From an uncultured Pelagibacteraceae bacterium (GTDB taxonomy: Bacteria; Pseudomonadota; Alphaproteobacteria; Pelagibacterales; Pelagibacteraceae): a stretch of DNA of 64,000 bases. The notes beneath the pieces are model-generated. The model saw only the letters and a program-made list of their open reading frames with translations. It made no database searches and had not been told where the DNA came from. Location of the stretch: contig CACFLX010000003.1 of assembly GCA_902567235.1 (NCBI GenBank), positions 43,298 through 107,297 of the forward strand, given 5' to 3'. Made by a program: the position numbers and the translations under genes. Shown here piece by piece: positions 52,079 to 61,776 of the stretch (its first letter is position 1; each line of letters starts with the position of its first letter).

Positions 52079-52151
52079 TTTATAATTAATAATTGAAAAA
52101 ATTTTACCATTTTCTTGCCTTTTTTTACTTTATAAACACTATAAGAAATAA

Positions 52152-53255
52152 ATGAAAAATTATTTAAATTTTGAATCTGAAATTAAAAATTTAGAAATAG
52201 AGTTAGATAAACTTAAAGATCCTTATAATGACGAGGGTTTGTCAGAAGTTGATACTCAAAATATATCAAAATTACAAAATGAAATAGATTCTAAGTTAAA
52301 AGACATTTATTCAAAACTAGATTCTTGGCAAACTACATTAGTTGCTAGACACGAAGATAGACCAAAAGCAAAACATTTCATTGATAATCTTTTTGAAGAT
52401 TTTATATCGCTTTCTGGTGATAGATTTTATGGCGAAGACCAATCAGTAATATGTGGTTTTGCAAAATTTGAAAACAAATCAGTTTTAGTTATTGGACAAG
52501 AAAAAGGTGAAGACCTTGAAACTAGAATTGAAAGAAATTTTGGAATGATGAGACCTGAAGGTTATAGAAAAACAATAAGATTAATGAAAATTGCAAATAA
52601 ATTTAAAATTCCAGTAATATCTTTTATCGATACTCCGGGAGCATACCCAGGAGTTGGGGCAGAAGAAAGAGGGCAGGCAGAAGCAATTGCTAGATCAATA
52701 GAATGTTGCATGGAATTAACTGTTCCAACTATATCAATAATTATTGGAGAAGGTGGATCAGGAGGTGCAATAGCTTTGGCCTCTTCTAATAAAGTTTTAA
52801 TGTTAGAAAATGCAATTTATTCAGTAATATCTCCAGAGGGATGTGCCACAATACTATGGAGAGATCCAAAAAAAACATTAGAAGCCTCAAAAGCAATGAA
52901 ATTATCTTCCAAAGATCTTTTTGATTTAAAGATAATTGATGAAATTATTTCAGAACCATTAGGTGGGGCCCACAGAGATAAGGATTTAATTTTAGAAAAC
53001 GTAAGGGATTCAATTAGAAAAAATTTAGATTTTTTTTTAAATATGGATAAAGAAGAAATTTTATTACATAGAAAAAATAAATTTTTATCTATTGGGCGAA
53101 ATAAAGGATTTATTAGTAAATCAAAAATATCCGACAGCTTAGCAATGGATACTAATATTTTAAACAAATTTATTAATAAAGTTTCAAATTACAAAAATTA
53201 TTTAATCGTTATTCTAATATTTATAATTTTAGTAGTAGCATTATTATTTTTATAA
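52152..53255 (+). CDS. accA: Acetyl-CoA carboxylase carboxyltransferase subunit alpha with C-terminal membrane tail
   Basis: With AccD forms the carboxyltransferase. Core residues ~1-315: KNYLNFESEIKNLE start, ARHEDRPKAKHFIDNLF near 65-81, GDRFYGEDQSVICG near 89-102, SFIDTPGAYPGVGAEERGQ near 157-175, and GEGGSGGAIALASS near 198-211 (oxyanion region). The normal family length is about 315-320; this protein has 367. The added end includes a very hydrophobic segment at ~349-367 (YLIVILIFIILVVALLFL), a predicted membrane tail not known in AccA. It overlaps the secA stop by 6 bases. Confidence 0.93.
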   Translation: MKNYLNFESEIKNLEIELDKLKDPYNDEGLSEVDTQNISKLQNEIDSKLKDIYSKLDSWQTTLVARHEDRPKAKHFIDNLFEDFISLSGDRFYGEDQSVICGFAKFENKSVLVIGQEKGEDLETRIERNFGMMRPEGYRKTIRLMKIANKFKIPVISFIDTPGAYPGVGAEERGQAEAIARSIECCMELTVPTISIIIGEGGSGGAIALASSNKVLMLENAIYSVISPEGCATILWRDPKKTLEASKAMKLSSKDLFDLKIIDEIISEPLGGAHRDKDLILENVRDSIRKNLDFFLNMDKEEILLHRKNKFLSIGRNKGFISKSKISDSLAMDTNILNKFINKVSNYKNYLIVILIFIILVVALLFL

Positions 53256-55778
53256 AGCCCCACAACAACGTTTATATTTTTTGCCAGAACCACAAAAACA
53301 TGGTTCATTTCTACTCATTTTTTTCCCTATATATTTTGGATCAATTTTAACTGGCTTTGGGTCCTTTTCTTCAGTTGCTTTTTCAACAATTGTAAGATTG
53401 ATTAATATAGTTATTAAGTCAGTTTTTAGTTTATTTAATAAATTTTCAAATAATGAAAAAGCTTCTTTCTTATATTCTATCAATGGATCTCTGTTTCCAT
53501 AAGATCTTAATCCTATAACTCCTCTTAACTGTTCTAAATATTGAATATGAGATTTCCAATTTTGATCAATAAGCTGTAACAATATTCTTTTTTCCAATCC
53601 TAAAGTTTGTTCTTTACCCAATATTTTTTCTCTTTCTAATCTTTTAAAATTAAACTTATCCCTAATTTTTTTTTCAAAAGCTTGTTCATTTAAGTCTAGA
53701 GTTAAATTGATTTCATCATCTTCAAAAGATTTACCAAGGATAGATTTTATTTGTAGAGATTGTTCACTTTTATTATCTTTCGTTAAATTTGATTTTTTTA
53801 ATTCTTTCAATTTAGTTATAATCTCATCTAAAAAATTATTTGTGTAATCAAAAACATTTTCACTACCAATAATCTGGTTCCTTTGAGTAAAAATTACTTT
53901 TCTTTGATCATTGAGAACATTATCAAATTTTAACAAAGTTTTTCTTACATCAAAGTTTCTAGCCTCAACTTTTTGTTGTGCTCTTTCTAGTGCTTTATTA
54001 ATCCAAGGATGATCTATACTTTCACCATCTTTCAAACCTAGTTTTTCAAGAATTGAATTCATAGAATCAGAACCAAAAATTCTCATTAAATCGTCCTCAA
54101 GGCTTACAAAGAAAATCGAGCTTCCCTCATCTCCTTGTCTTCCAGATCTTCCTCTTGCCTGATTATCCACCCTTCTACTTTCCATTCTTTCGGTACCAAT
54201 TACAAACAAGCCACCTAGTGATTTAATTTCATCTTTTTCATTGATTTGGGTGATTTTTTTTCCACCTAATTTTATATCAACACCTCTACCTGAAATGCTA
54301 GTTGTAATAATTACTGAATTTTTTTTACCAGCATTAGCGATAATTTCAGCTTCTCTTTCATGATTTTTAGCATTTAAAACAGTATGTTTTATATTTTTTT
54401 TACTTAATAGTTCAGAATAATGTTCAGATTTATTTATATTTGCAGTAAATACTAATAGTGGTTGTCCGTTTTTATTGCATTCAGTAATTTTTTCTATAAT
54501 TGCATTATCTTTTTCTTTTAAAGACCTGAATATTTGATCATTCCAATCTTTTCTTATCATTTTTTTATTGGTAGGAATTACTATTACTGGAAGTTTATAA
54601 ATTTCAAAAAACTCTTCAGATTCAGTTGCAGCAGTTCCTGTACACCCTGCTAACTTTGAGTAAAGTTTAAAATAATTTTGATATGTTATAGATGCGAGAG
54701 TTTGATTTTCATTTTGCACTTCAACTCTTTCTTTCGCTTCAATACTTTGGTGAAGACCATCACCAAATCTTCTACCTGGAAGCTGTCTTCCAGTTTGTTC
54801 ATCTATAATTATAATCTGTCCATCTTTAACAATATAATCTCTACCATCCCGAAATAAATAATTTGCTTTTAAAGCTTGATTGACATGATGAACTAGATGT
54901 AAATTACTTGGATCATAAAAATTATTACCATTTAATATTCCTGCGTTTGACAGAATTTTTTCAATATTATCTATACCTTTATTAGTTAATAAAATATTTT
55001 TGTCTTTTTCATCAATTTCAAAATCTTCCTTATTTAAATTTTTAATTAATTTATCTATTGATAGGTATTGATTTGTTTTATCTTCTACCCCTCCTGATAT
55101 AATAAGTGGAGTTCTGGCTTCATCAATTAAGCATGAATCAATCTCATCAACTATTGCGTAGTTGTGACCACGTTGAACCATAGTTTCATATGAAAATTTC
55201 ATATTATCTCTAAGATAATCAAAACCTAGCTCACTATTAGTTGCATAAGTTATATCATAATTATAATTTAATTTTCTTTCGTCGTCGGTTTGACCGTTAT
55301 TTATATAACCAGCTGTCAATCCTAAAAAATTATAAATACCCTTCATATTGTCACAATCTCTTTTTGCCAAATAATCATTTACTGTAACTATATGAACTCC
55401 TTTTTTATTAAGTGCATTAAGATATGCCGCTAAGGTAATTGTTAGTGTTTTACCCTCTCCTGTTTTCATCTCTGAAATTTTATTTTCATGGAGTGCTATT
55501 CCACCTATAATTTGAACATCGAAGTGTCTTTCTTTGTTTACTCTTTTTGAAGCTTCTCTAACCAGTGCAAATGCTTCTGGAAGAATTTCATCTAATGAAG
55601 AACCATTATTGATTTTTTCTATTAATTCTTCTGTTTTTTTAGGAAAGACCTCATTTTCCAATTTAATTATATCTTCCTCTAAATCATTAACTTTTTTCCC
55701 AATTTTTTTTAATCTATCAAGCTCCTTTTCATTATTGGATTTGATAAATTTAGACAATAATTTGAGTGGATTGAGCAT
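53250..55778 (-). CDS. secA: Preprotein translocase ATPase SecA
   Basis: Motor of the Sec export pathway. 842 residues (E. coli 901). NBD1 Walker A MKTGEGKTLT near 103-112, DEAD-like AIVDEIDSCLIDEARTPLI near 207-225, preprotein crosslinking region ~226-370, and NBD2 with GRSGRQGDEGSS near 528-539. The C-terminal SecB/lipid-binding zinc motif RNEPCFCGSGKKYKRCCG near 823-840 is intact with its CxC..CC ligands. Convergent with accA by 6 bases. Confidence 0.97.
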   Translation of the reverse strand: MLNPLKLLSKFIKSNNEKELDRLKKIGKKVNDLEEDIIKLENEVFPKKTEELIEKINNGSSLDEILPEAFALVREASKRVNKERHFDVQIIGGIALHENKISEMKTGEGKTLTITLAAYLNALNKKGVHIVTVNDYLAKRDCDNMKGIYNFLGLTAGYINNGQTDDERKLNYNYDITYATNSELGFDYLRDNMKFSYETMVQRGHNYAIVDEIDSCLIDEARTPLIISGGVEDKTNQYLSIDKLIKNLNKEDFEIDEKDKNILLTNKGIDNIEKILSNAGILNGNNFYDPSNLHLVHHVNQALKANYLFRDGRDYIVKDGQIIIIDEQTGRQLPGRRFGDGLHQSIEAKERVEVQNENQTLASITYQNYFKLYSKLAGCTGTAATESEEFFEIYKLPVIVIPTNKKMIRKDWNDQIFRSLKEKDNAIIEKITECNKNGQPLLVFTANINKSEHYSELLSKKNIKHTVLNAKNHEREAEIIANAGKKNSVIITTSISGRGVDIKLGGKKITQINEKDEIKSLGGLFVIGTERMESRRVDNQARGRSGRQGDEGSSIFFVSLEDDLMRIFGSDSMNSILEKLGLKDGESIDHPWINKALERAQQKVEARNFDVRKTLLKFDNVLNDQRKVIFTQRNQIIGSENVFDYTNNFLDEIITKLKELKKSNLTKDNKSEQSLQIKSILGKSFEDDEINLTLDLNEQAFEKKIRDKFNFKRLEREKILGKEQTLGLEKRILLQLIDQNWKSHIQYLEQLRGVIGLRSYGNRDPLIEYKKEAFSLFENLLNKLKTDLITILINLTIVEKATEEKDPKPVKIDPKYIGKKMSRNEPCFCGSGKKYKRCCGAL

Positions 55779-55850
55779 TTAATAATTATATTATTTTATT
55801 ATTTTATTATTTAAGACTAATATAATAACAAAAATAAATATTTAAATAGC

Positions 55851-57152
55851 ATGGCAATTAATCTAGATAACTTTTTCAAATCTATGGGTGAAAACTCGAA
55901 AATGAGCGATTTTCAAGATCTTAATCACATTGATGGTGTATCAGTATCCACAACTTGTGCAGATTTATATTCAAAAAAAAGAGATGATGTTGTTTTATTC
56001 TATTTTAGAGATGGAGCTAATTATGCGTCTGTATATACACAGTCAAAATTAATTTCAGAGAATATTAAATGGAATCTAAAAATTAATTCAAAAAAAGTTA
56101 GCGCACTATTAATAAATACTAGAAATGCAAATGCTTTTACAGGGACAGATGGTTATAAAGGACTAAAAGTTTTGGCTGAAACTTTGTCTTATGAACTATC
56201 ACAAAAACAGAAAAATGATGAAGAAAAACCAAAAAAAATTGAAGCAAACGAAATTCTTTTTGCATGCACAGGAACTATAGGAGAAAATTTTCCTACAGAA
56301 AAAATTCAAAAAAGTATTTATGATTTAATTAAAAAAATTAAATATACACAAAATAAATACATATGGATGAAAGCTGCCATGGGAATATTAACTACTGATT
56401 TAAAACCTAAAATTGCTATGGAAGAGTGTTATATTGGAAACAAATTAGTTAAGATTTATGGAATTGCCAAAGGATCAGGAATGATTTATCCAAATATGGC
56501 AACTACTTTAGGATTTGTTTTTACTGATGCAACTATTCCATCAGCTATTTTAAAACAGTTGTTAAATAATAATATTGAAAAAACATTTAATGCAATATCG
56601 TGTGATGGCGACACAAGTACTAACGATATGGTTTCTTTATTTGCAACTAATAAAGTTTCAAATAAAAAATTGAAAAACTCAAAAGATAAAAAATTAAATG
56701 AATTTAATTCCGCTTTATTTAAAGTTTTACTAAATCTTTCAAAAAGAGTTGCTGCAGATGGTGAAGGTGCCTCAAAATTTGTTACAATAAAAGTAAAAAA
56801 TTGCAAAACTGAGGAAGATGCAAAAAAAATTTGTTTTTCAATTGCAAATTCTCCATTAGTAAAAACAGCAATAGCTGGTGAAGATCCTAATTGGGGTAGA
56901 ATTATAATGGCAATTGGAAAAGCTAAAGTAAATCTAAATCCAAGAAAATTAGCAATTCAAATTGGAAAAATTAAAGTTATAGAAAATGGAAAAATATCCT
57001 TAACTTACAATGAGCAAGAGGCCGCAAATTATATGAAAGAGAAGTCAATAGACTTGTTTGTAAATTTAAACTTAGGAAAAAAAGAATTTACATCTTATAC
57101 AATGGATTTGACAAAAAAATATATTGAGATAAACGCAGATTACCGAACTTAA
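55851..57152 (+). CDS. argJ: Bifunctional glutamate N-acetyltransferase / ornithine acetyltransferase
   Basis: Recycles acetyl groups in arginine synthesis and can make N-acetylglutamate. 433 residues. The autocleavage site is MATTLGF near 216-222 (nucleophile Thr after Ala), preceded by KGSGMIYPN; the oxyanion Thr-Gly pair is CTGTIGE near 138-144; SCDGDTSTND near 250-259. It self-cleaves into alpha and beta chains in the family. DUF1178 gene follows after 8 bases. Confidence 0.95.
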   Translation: MAINLDNFFKSMGENSKMSDFQDLNHIDGVSVSTTCADLYSKKRDDVVLFYFRDGANYASVYTQSKLISENIKWNLKINSKKVSALLINTRNANAFTGTDGYKGLKVLAETLSYELSQKQKNDEEKPKKIEANEILFACTGTIGENFPTEKIQKSIYDLIKKIKYTQNKYIWMKAAMGILTTDLKPKIAMEECYIGNKLVKIYGIAKGSGMIYPNMATTLGFVFTDATIPSAILKQLLNNNIEKTFNAISCDGDTSTNDMVSLFATNKVSNKKLKNSKDKKLNEFNSALFKVLLNLSKRVAADGEGASKFVTIKVKNCKTEEDAKKICFSIANSPLVKTAIAGEDPNWGRIIMAIGKAKVNLNPRKLAIQIGKIKVIENGKISLTYNEQEAANYMKEKSIDLFVNLNLGKKEFTSYTMDLTKKYIEINADYRT

Positions 57153-57160
57153 TTGTTAAT

Positions 57161-57586
57161 ATGATTAAATATAGACTATTATGTAATACTTGTTCAAATA
57201 ATTTTGATAGTTGGTTTGCAAATTCAAAAGAATATGAAAAGTTAAAAAAACTTAAGCTATTTAACTGTCCTGTTTGTAATTCTTCCAACATAGAAAAATC
57301 TTTGATGGCCCCCTCAATAATTAATAAAAAAAATAAGAAGAGTGATTTAAATTTAAAAAAGCACTTAGAAATTAAAAATAAATTAAAAGAATATAAAAAT
57401 TTTATAAAAAACAATTTTGAATATGTAGGAGAAAATTTTGCCTATGAAGCTAGATCAATTCATTATAAAAACAAAAAAAATGAGAAGGGAATATATGGCA
57501 AAGCCTCTATTGATGAGGTAAAAGAGTTATTAGAAGAAGGAATTGAAACTGAAGTTGTTCCATGGATAAATGATAAAGAAAATTAA
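57161..57586 (+). CDS. DUF1178 family protein
   Basis: A 141-residue protein with the typical DUF1178 start RLLCNTCSNNFDSWFANSKEYEKLK and the CPVCNSSNIEKSLMAPSI motif near 41-58. The two CxxC pairs (~6-9 and ~41-44) suggest a zinc ribbon; a later EARSIHY-type YEARSIHYKNKK segment near 98-109 is also conserved in the family. Function unknown. Commonly found near lysC/ubiG in alphaproteobacteria, as here. Stop shares TTAA with ubiG (57583-57586). Confidence 0.88.
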   Translation: MIKYRLLCNTCSNNFDSWFANSKEYEKLKKLKLFNCPVCNSSNIEKSLMAPSIINKKNKKSDLNLKKHLEIKNKLKEYKNFIKNNFEYVGENFAYEARSIHYKNKKNEKGIYGKASIDEVKELLEEGIETEVVPWINDKEN

Positions 57587-58305
57587 ATTTTTTTGAAATA
57601 ACTTATATAATTTACTCTTTCGTCATTTGTTATAAACCATTTATCTTTTAATAAGTCAAAACTTACTCCATCTAACTTAATTAATTCTAATCCATTTTTA
57701 TCATTTAAGTCAATCAGCTCTTTTGGTTTTACAAATTTATTCCAATCGTGTGTTCCAATTGGGAGCCATTGCATTATATATTCAGCTCCAATAATAGCAA
57801 AAACATATGATTTAAGAGTTCTGTTTATAGTTGCAACAAACATCAGGCCATTTTTTTTTAAAAGCAAACTACTTTTTTTTATAAATAGATCTAAATTATC
57901 TACATGTTCAACAATTTCCATATTTAATACAACATCAAATTTTTTATTAAAAAAAACTTTTTCTGGAGAAGAACATAAATATTTAATTTTTAATTTTTCT
58001 TTTTTTGAATGATAAGTTGCAACATCTATATTTTTTTTTGAAGCATCTATACCTGTTACTTTTGCCCCTAGTCTTGACATAGGTTCTGTTAAAAGTCCTC
58101 CGCCACAGCCTATATCTAAAAGTTCAATATTTTTCAGTGGAAATGATTTTGAATTAATGCCAAAATGATTTATTATTTTTTCTTTAATATATTTTATTCT
58201 TAATGGATTAAATTTATGCAAGGGCTTAAACTTTCCCTCTACATCCCACCATTCATTGGCAATTTTTGAAAATTTATCTATTTCTTTTTTATTTACAGTG
58301 CTCAT
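57583..58305 (-). CDS. ubiG: 3-Demethylubiquinol 3-O-methyltransferase
   Basis: O-methylation in ubiquinone synthesis. Read from the ATG at 58303-58305 (MSTVNKKEIDKFS), 240 residues; the open frame continues 51 codons further upstream to 58458 but runs antisense into the lysC start and lacks homology, so it is rejected. Motifs: KIANEWWDVEGKFKPLH near 13-29, SAM motif I ELLDIGCGGGLLTEPM near 58-73, and IVEHVDN near 128-134. Divergent from lysC as in many alphaproteobacteria. Confidence 0.94.
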   Translation of the reverse strand: MSTVNKKEIDKFSKIANEWWDVEGKFKPLHKFNPLRIKYIKEKIINHFGINSKSFPLKNIELLDIGCGGGLLTEPMSRLGAKVTGIDASKKNIDVATYHSKKEKLKIKYLCSSPEKVFFNKKFDVVLNMEIVEHVDNLDLFIKKSSLLLKKNGLMFVATINRTLKSYVFAIIGAEYIMQWLPIGTHDWNKFVKPKELIDLNDKNGLELIKLDGVSFDLLKDKWFITNDERVNYISYFKKI

Positions 58306-58378
58306 TAGTGATTGATAGTTGACATTACAATTAAGATGTATTTTATCAACATATTTATTTAAATAAAAAAATTGATCA

Positions 58379-59593
58379 ATGAAAATTGTAGTATTAAAAT
58401 TTGGAGGAACATCTGTTGGTTCAATAGATAGAATAAAAAAGGTTTCAAAAATAATCATCTCCTATGTCAAAAAAAATTACAAAGTAATAGTGACTTCTTC
58501 AGCAATGAGTGGAGCGACGAATGAACTCATAAAGAAATCAAAAGAAATTTCTAATAATTTTATATCAGAAGAGTATGATGTTTTGGTCTCTGCTGGAGAG
58601 CAAATTTCATGTTCTTTAATATCTGGAAGGCTTAATCATCTTGGTTATAAGTCTAGATCTTGGCTTGGATGGCAAATACCCATATTTACAAAAGGCGATC
58701 ATTCTTCTTCAAGGATACAAAATATAAATAAAAAAAATATTTTAAAATATCTTAAATCCGGGGGTATTTCTGTAGTTGCAGGTTTTCAAGGGATAAATTT
58801 TAACAATAGAATAACAACTATTGGAAGGGGTGGAACCGATGCTAGCGCAATAATGTTAGCAAGGTTTTTTAAAGCTGAAAAATGTATAATCTACACAGAT
58901 GTAGATGGAGTTTATACAACTGATCCAAATACAATTAAAAAAGCAAAAAAAATAAGAGTGATCTCATATGAAGAGATGCTTGAAATGGCATCACTAGGAG
59001 CAAAAGTTATGCAACCTCATTCAATTCAAGATGCTAGATTAAATAGAATTGACATTGATGTTAGGTCTTCATTCAAGAAAGGAGAAGGTACATTGATTAC
59101 AAAAAGAAAAAATATTTCTTCCAACAAAATAATTAGGGGTGTTTCTTTTACAAAAAATGATGCTAAAATTACTTTAATAGGTGTAAAAGATAGACCGGGT
59201 GTTGCAGCTTCTATATTTGAACCACTATATAAAAATTCAATAAATGTTGATATGGTTGTACAGAATATTTCATCAAACGGTAAAGAGACTGATTTAACAT
59301 TTACAATTAAATCAGAGGATTTGTCCAAAACTGAAAAATTAGTAAAAAAGAATAAAAAAATCAAATTAAGAAGAATAATTGTTGATAGCAGAGTCTCAAA
59401 AGTTTCAATAATTGGAGTAGGGATGATTACTACACCGGGTGTTACTTATAGAATGTTTAATGCATTAGCAAAAAAAAATATAAATATTATTGTAATTTCG
59501 ACATCAGAAATTAAAATATCAGTTCTAATAAATAGAAAAGATTTAAAAAAAGCAGTTTCTGTTTTACATAAAGAATTTAATTTAGAAAACTAA
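58379..59593 (+). CDS. lysC: Aspartate kinase
   Basis: First enzyme of the aspartate family (Lys/DAP, Thr, Met). 404 residues: KFGGTSVGSIDRI near 7-19 (catalytic Lys), SSAMSGATN near 40-48, IGRGGTDASAIMLA near 149-162, IYTDVDGVYTTDP near 171-183, and SLGAKVMQPHSIQDA near 203-217. Two C-terminal ACT domains (~270-335 and ~345-404) give feedback control, with GRP-type VKDRPGVAASIF near 269-280. The monofunctional form. Confidence 0.96.
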   Translation: MKIVVLKFGGTSVGSIDRIKKVSKIIISYVKKNYKVIVTSSAMSGATNELIKKSKEISNNFISEEYDVLVSAGEQISCSLISGRLNHLGYKSRSWLGWQIPIFTKGDHSSSRIQNINKKNILKYLKSGGISVVAGFQGINFNNRITTIGRGGTDASAIMLARFFKAEKCIIYTDVDGVYTTDPNTIKKAKKIRVISYEEMLEMASLGAKVMQPHSIQDARLNRIDIDVRSSFKKGEGTLITKRKNISSNKIIRGVSFTKNDAKITLIGVKDRPGVAASIFEPLYKNSINVDMVVQNISSNGKETDLTFTIKSEDLSKTEKLVKKNKKIKLRRIIVDSRVSKVSIIGVGMITTPGVTYRMFNALAKKNINIIVISTSEIKISVLINRKDLKKAVSVLHKEFNLEN

Positions 59594-59602
59594 ATCAAAA
59601 CC

Positions 59603-60706
59603 ATGAGTATAAGACCTTTTAGGGATATAAAAAGAAGAGTCACCAGGACTATTAACGTAGGTAAAGTAAAAGTTGGTGGCAACAATCCCATTTCTGTACA
59701 ATCAATGACAAATACTTTAACCAAAGATGCAAAAGATACTTTGAAACAGATCAATAATATTTCTGAAGTTGGTGGAGATATTGTAAGAGTTTCTTGTCCA
59801 GATGAAGATTCTACTTTTGCTATAAAAGAAATTACTAAACATTCACCTATACCGATAGTTGCTGATATTCATTTTCATTATAAAAGGGCTATTGAAGCAG
59901 CAGAGAATGGGGCTGACTGTTTAAGAATAAACCCTGGAAATATTGGAGAAAAAGAAAAAATTTTAGAAGTTATTTCAGCAGCAAAAAATAATAATTGTTC
60001 AATAAGAATAGGAGTAAATTCAGGGTCTTTGGAAAAAGATATTTTAGAAAAGTATAAAGAACCATGTCCTGAAGCATTAGTTGAGAGTGCAATTAGAAAT
60101 ATTAAAATTTTAGAAGACCTAGATTTTTTTAATTTTAAAGTAAGTGTTAAATCCTCTGATGTATTCTTATCTGTAAAGGCATATAAAGAACTTTCAAAAG
60201 TTACAGATTACCCACTTCACTTAGGAATCACTGAAGCAGGAAGTTTCATTCCAGGAAGTATAAAATCTTCTATAGGTTTAGGAAATTTATTAATGGATGG
60301 TATAGGTGATACTATTAGAATATCACTCTCAGATGACCCCGTTGAAGAAATTAAAATAGGTAATGAAATTTTAAAATCTTTGAATTTACGTAATAGAGGC
60401 GTGAAGATAATATCTTGTCCTTCATGTGCAAGACAAGGTTTTCAAGTTATAGATACTGTTAAAATTTTAGAGGAAAAGCTATCTCATATAAAAACTCCAA
60501 TAACACTCTCAATAATAGGGTGTGTAGTGAATGGACCTGGTGAGGCATCCCAAACAGACATAGGCATTACAGGTGGAGGCAAAGATAGTAGTATGCTTTA
60601 TTTAAAAGGTGTACAAACTGAAAAATTAGATAATCAAGATATTGTTTCAAAGATAGTTAATTTAGTTGAAAAAAAAGCTTCTGAAATTGAAAAACAACAA
60701 AAATGA
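59603..60706 (+). CDS. ispG: 4-Hydroxy-3-methylbut-2-enyl-diphosphate synthase (flavodoxin)
   Basis: Iron-sulfur enzyme of the MEP isoprenoid pathway. 367 residues: [15 protein letters not shown] near 24-38, [30 protein letters not shown] motif (split near 83-92 and 101-112), and C-terminal [4Fe-4S] ligands in [10 protein letters not shown] near 266-275 and [11 protein letters not shown] near 303-313 (three Cys in total). It lies where several alphaproteobacteria have ptsP (between lysC and prfA). Overlaps prfA by 4 bases. Confidence 0.96.
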   Translation: MSIRPFRDIKRRVTRTINVGKVKVGGNNPISVQSMTNTLTKDAKDTLKQINNISEVGGDIVRVSCPDEDSTFAIKEITKHSPIPIVADIHFHYKRAIEAAENGADCLRINPGNIGEKEKILEVISAAKNNNCSIRIGVNSGSLEKDILEKYKEPCPEALVESAIRNIKILEDLDFFNFKVSVKSSDVFLSVKAYKELSKVTDYPLHLGITEAGSFIPGSIKSSIGLGNLLMDGIGDTIRISLSDDPVEEIKIGNEILKSLNLRNRGVKIISCPSCARQGFQVIDTVKILEEKLSHIKTPITLSIIGCVVNGPGEASQTDIGITGGGKDSSMLYLKGVQTEKLDNQDIVSKIVNLVEKKASEIEKQQK

Positions 60707-61776
60707 TTCCATTAAAAAAAGTTGAAGAGTTAATTCAAAAACATAAAAATCTTGAAAAAGAATTATCATCAGGAAATGTCGATAAAAAATTATTTGCAAC
60801 AAAATCAAAAGAATACTCCGATCTTAATGAAATAATTCAAAATGCAAATAATTATTTAAATTTTGAAAAGAACAAAAAAGATCTAGAAAAAATAATTATG
60901 GATATAAAAAGTGATAAAGAAATAAAAGAAATGGCACAAATTGAATTAGATGAGTTAACTGAAAATAATTTAATTGAAGAAAAAAAAATTAAATTATTTT
61001 TATTACCAAAAGACGAAGCAGATTCAAAAAATGCTATTATTGAAGTGAGAGCAGGCACTGGAGGTTTAGAAGCAAGTTTATTTGCATCAGATTTATTTAA
61101 AATGTATGAGAAAGTTTCTCATAAAAAAAAATGGAATTTGGAGATTATTAGTATTTCAAAAAGTGAAGCAGGAGGGTTAAAAGAAGTAATAGCTAATATT
61201 AAGGGAAAAAATATTTATTCACTTTTAAAATATGAAAGTGGGGTGCACAGAGTACAAAGAGTTCCTGACACTGAAACCCAAGGAAGAGTTCATACTTCTG
61301 CTGCAACTGTTGCCGTACTGCCCGAGGCTGAAGAAGTTGATGTGAAAATTGAAGAGAAAGATTTAAGAATAGATGTTTTTAGAAGTAGTGGGCCTGGAGG
61401 TCAAAGTGTAAATACAACAGATTCAGCTGTTAGAATTACCCACATACCCTCTGGCATTGTGGTTAGTCAACAAGATGAGAAATCTCAAATTAGAAATAAA
61501 GAAAAAGGTTTAAAAATACTTAGATCAAGAATTTATGAGTTAGAAAGAAAAAAAATTGATGATGCTAGGTCAAAAGATAGAAGAAATAAAATAGGAACTG
61601 GAGATAGATCTGAGAGAATAAGAACCTACAATTTTCCACAAGGTAGAGTTACTGATCATAGGATAAATTTTACACTCCATAAGCTTGAGGAATTTATGCA
61701 AGGAGAAATATTTGAAGAAATGATAGAAAATTTAGCATTGCAAGCTCAAAAAGAAAAATTAAGTAATTTAAATTAA
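60703..61776 (+). CDS. prfA: Peptide chain release factor 1
   Basis: Recognises UAA and UAG. 357 residues. Tripeptide anticodon in [18 protein letters not shown] near 180-197 (PDT), and GGQ motif [19 protein letters not shown] near 226-244. The long N-terminal coiled helix (~1-100) is lysine/glutamate-rich. Most genes in this window end in TAA, fitting RF1/RF2 usage in an AT-rich genome. prmC starts at the next base and methylates the GGQ glutamine. Confidence 0.96.
   Translation: MIPLKKVEELIQKHKNLEKELSSGNVDKKLFATKSKEYSDLNEIIQNANNYLNFEKNKKDLEKIIMDIKSDKEIKEMAQIELDELTENNLIEEKKIKLFLLPKDEADSKNAIIEVRAGTGGLEASLFASDLFKMYEKVSHKKKWNLEIISISKSEAGGLKEVIANIKGKNIYSLLKYESGVHRVQRVPDTETQGRVHTSAATVAVLPEAEEVDVKIEEKDLRIDVFRSSGPGGQSVNTTDSAVRITHIPSGIVVSQQDEKSQIRNKEKGLKILRSRIYELERKKIDDARSKDRRNKIGTGDRSERIRTYNFPQGRVTDHRINFTLHKLEEFMQGEIFEEMIENLALQAQKEKLSNLN

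Noticed and set aside
52017..52151. Glycine riboswitch upstream of glcB
   Set aside because: Looked for because it is known in Pelagibacter; no aptamer-like conserved blocks are visible and the predicted leader is too short.
58306..58458. 51-codon N-terminal extension of ubiG
   Set aside because: It is antisense to the intergenic region and the lysC start, and the conserved UbiG N-terminus begins at the Met at 58305.
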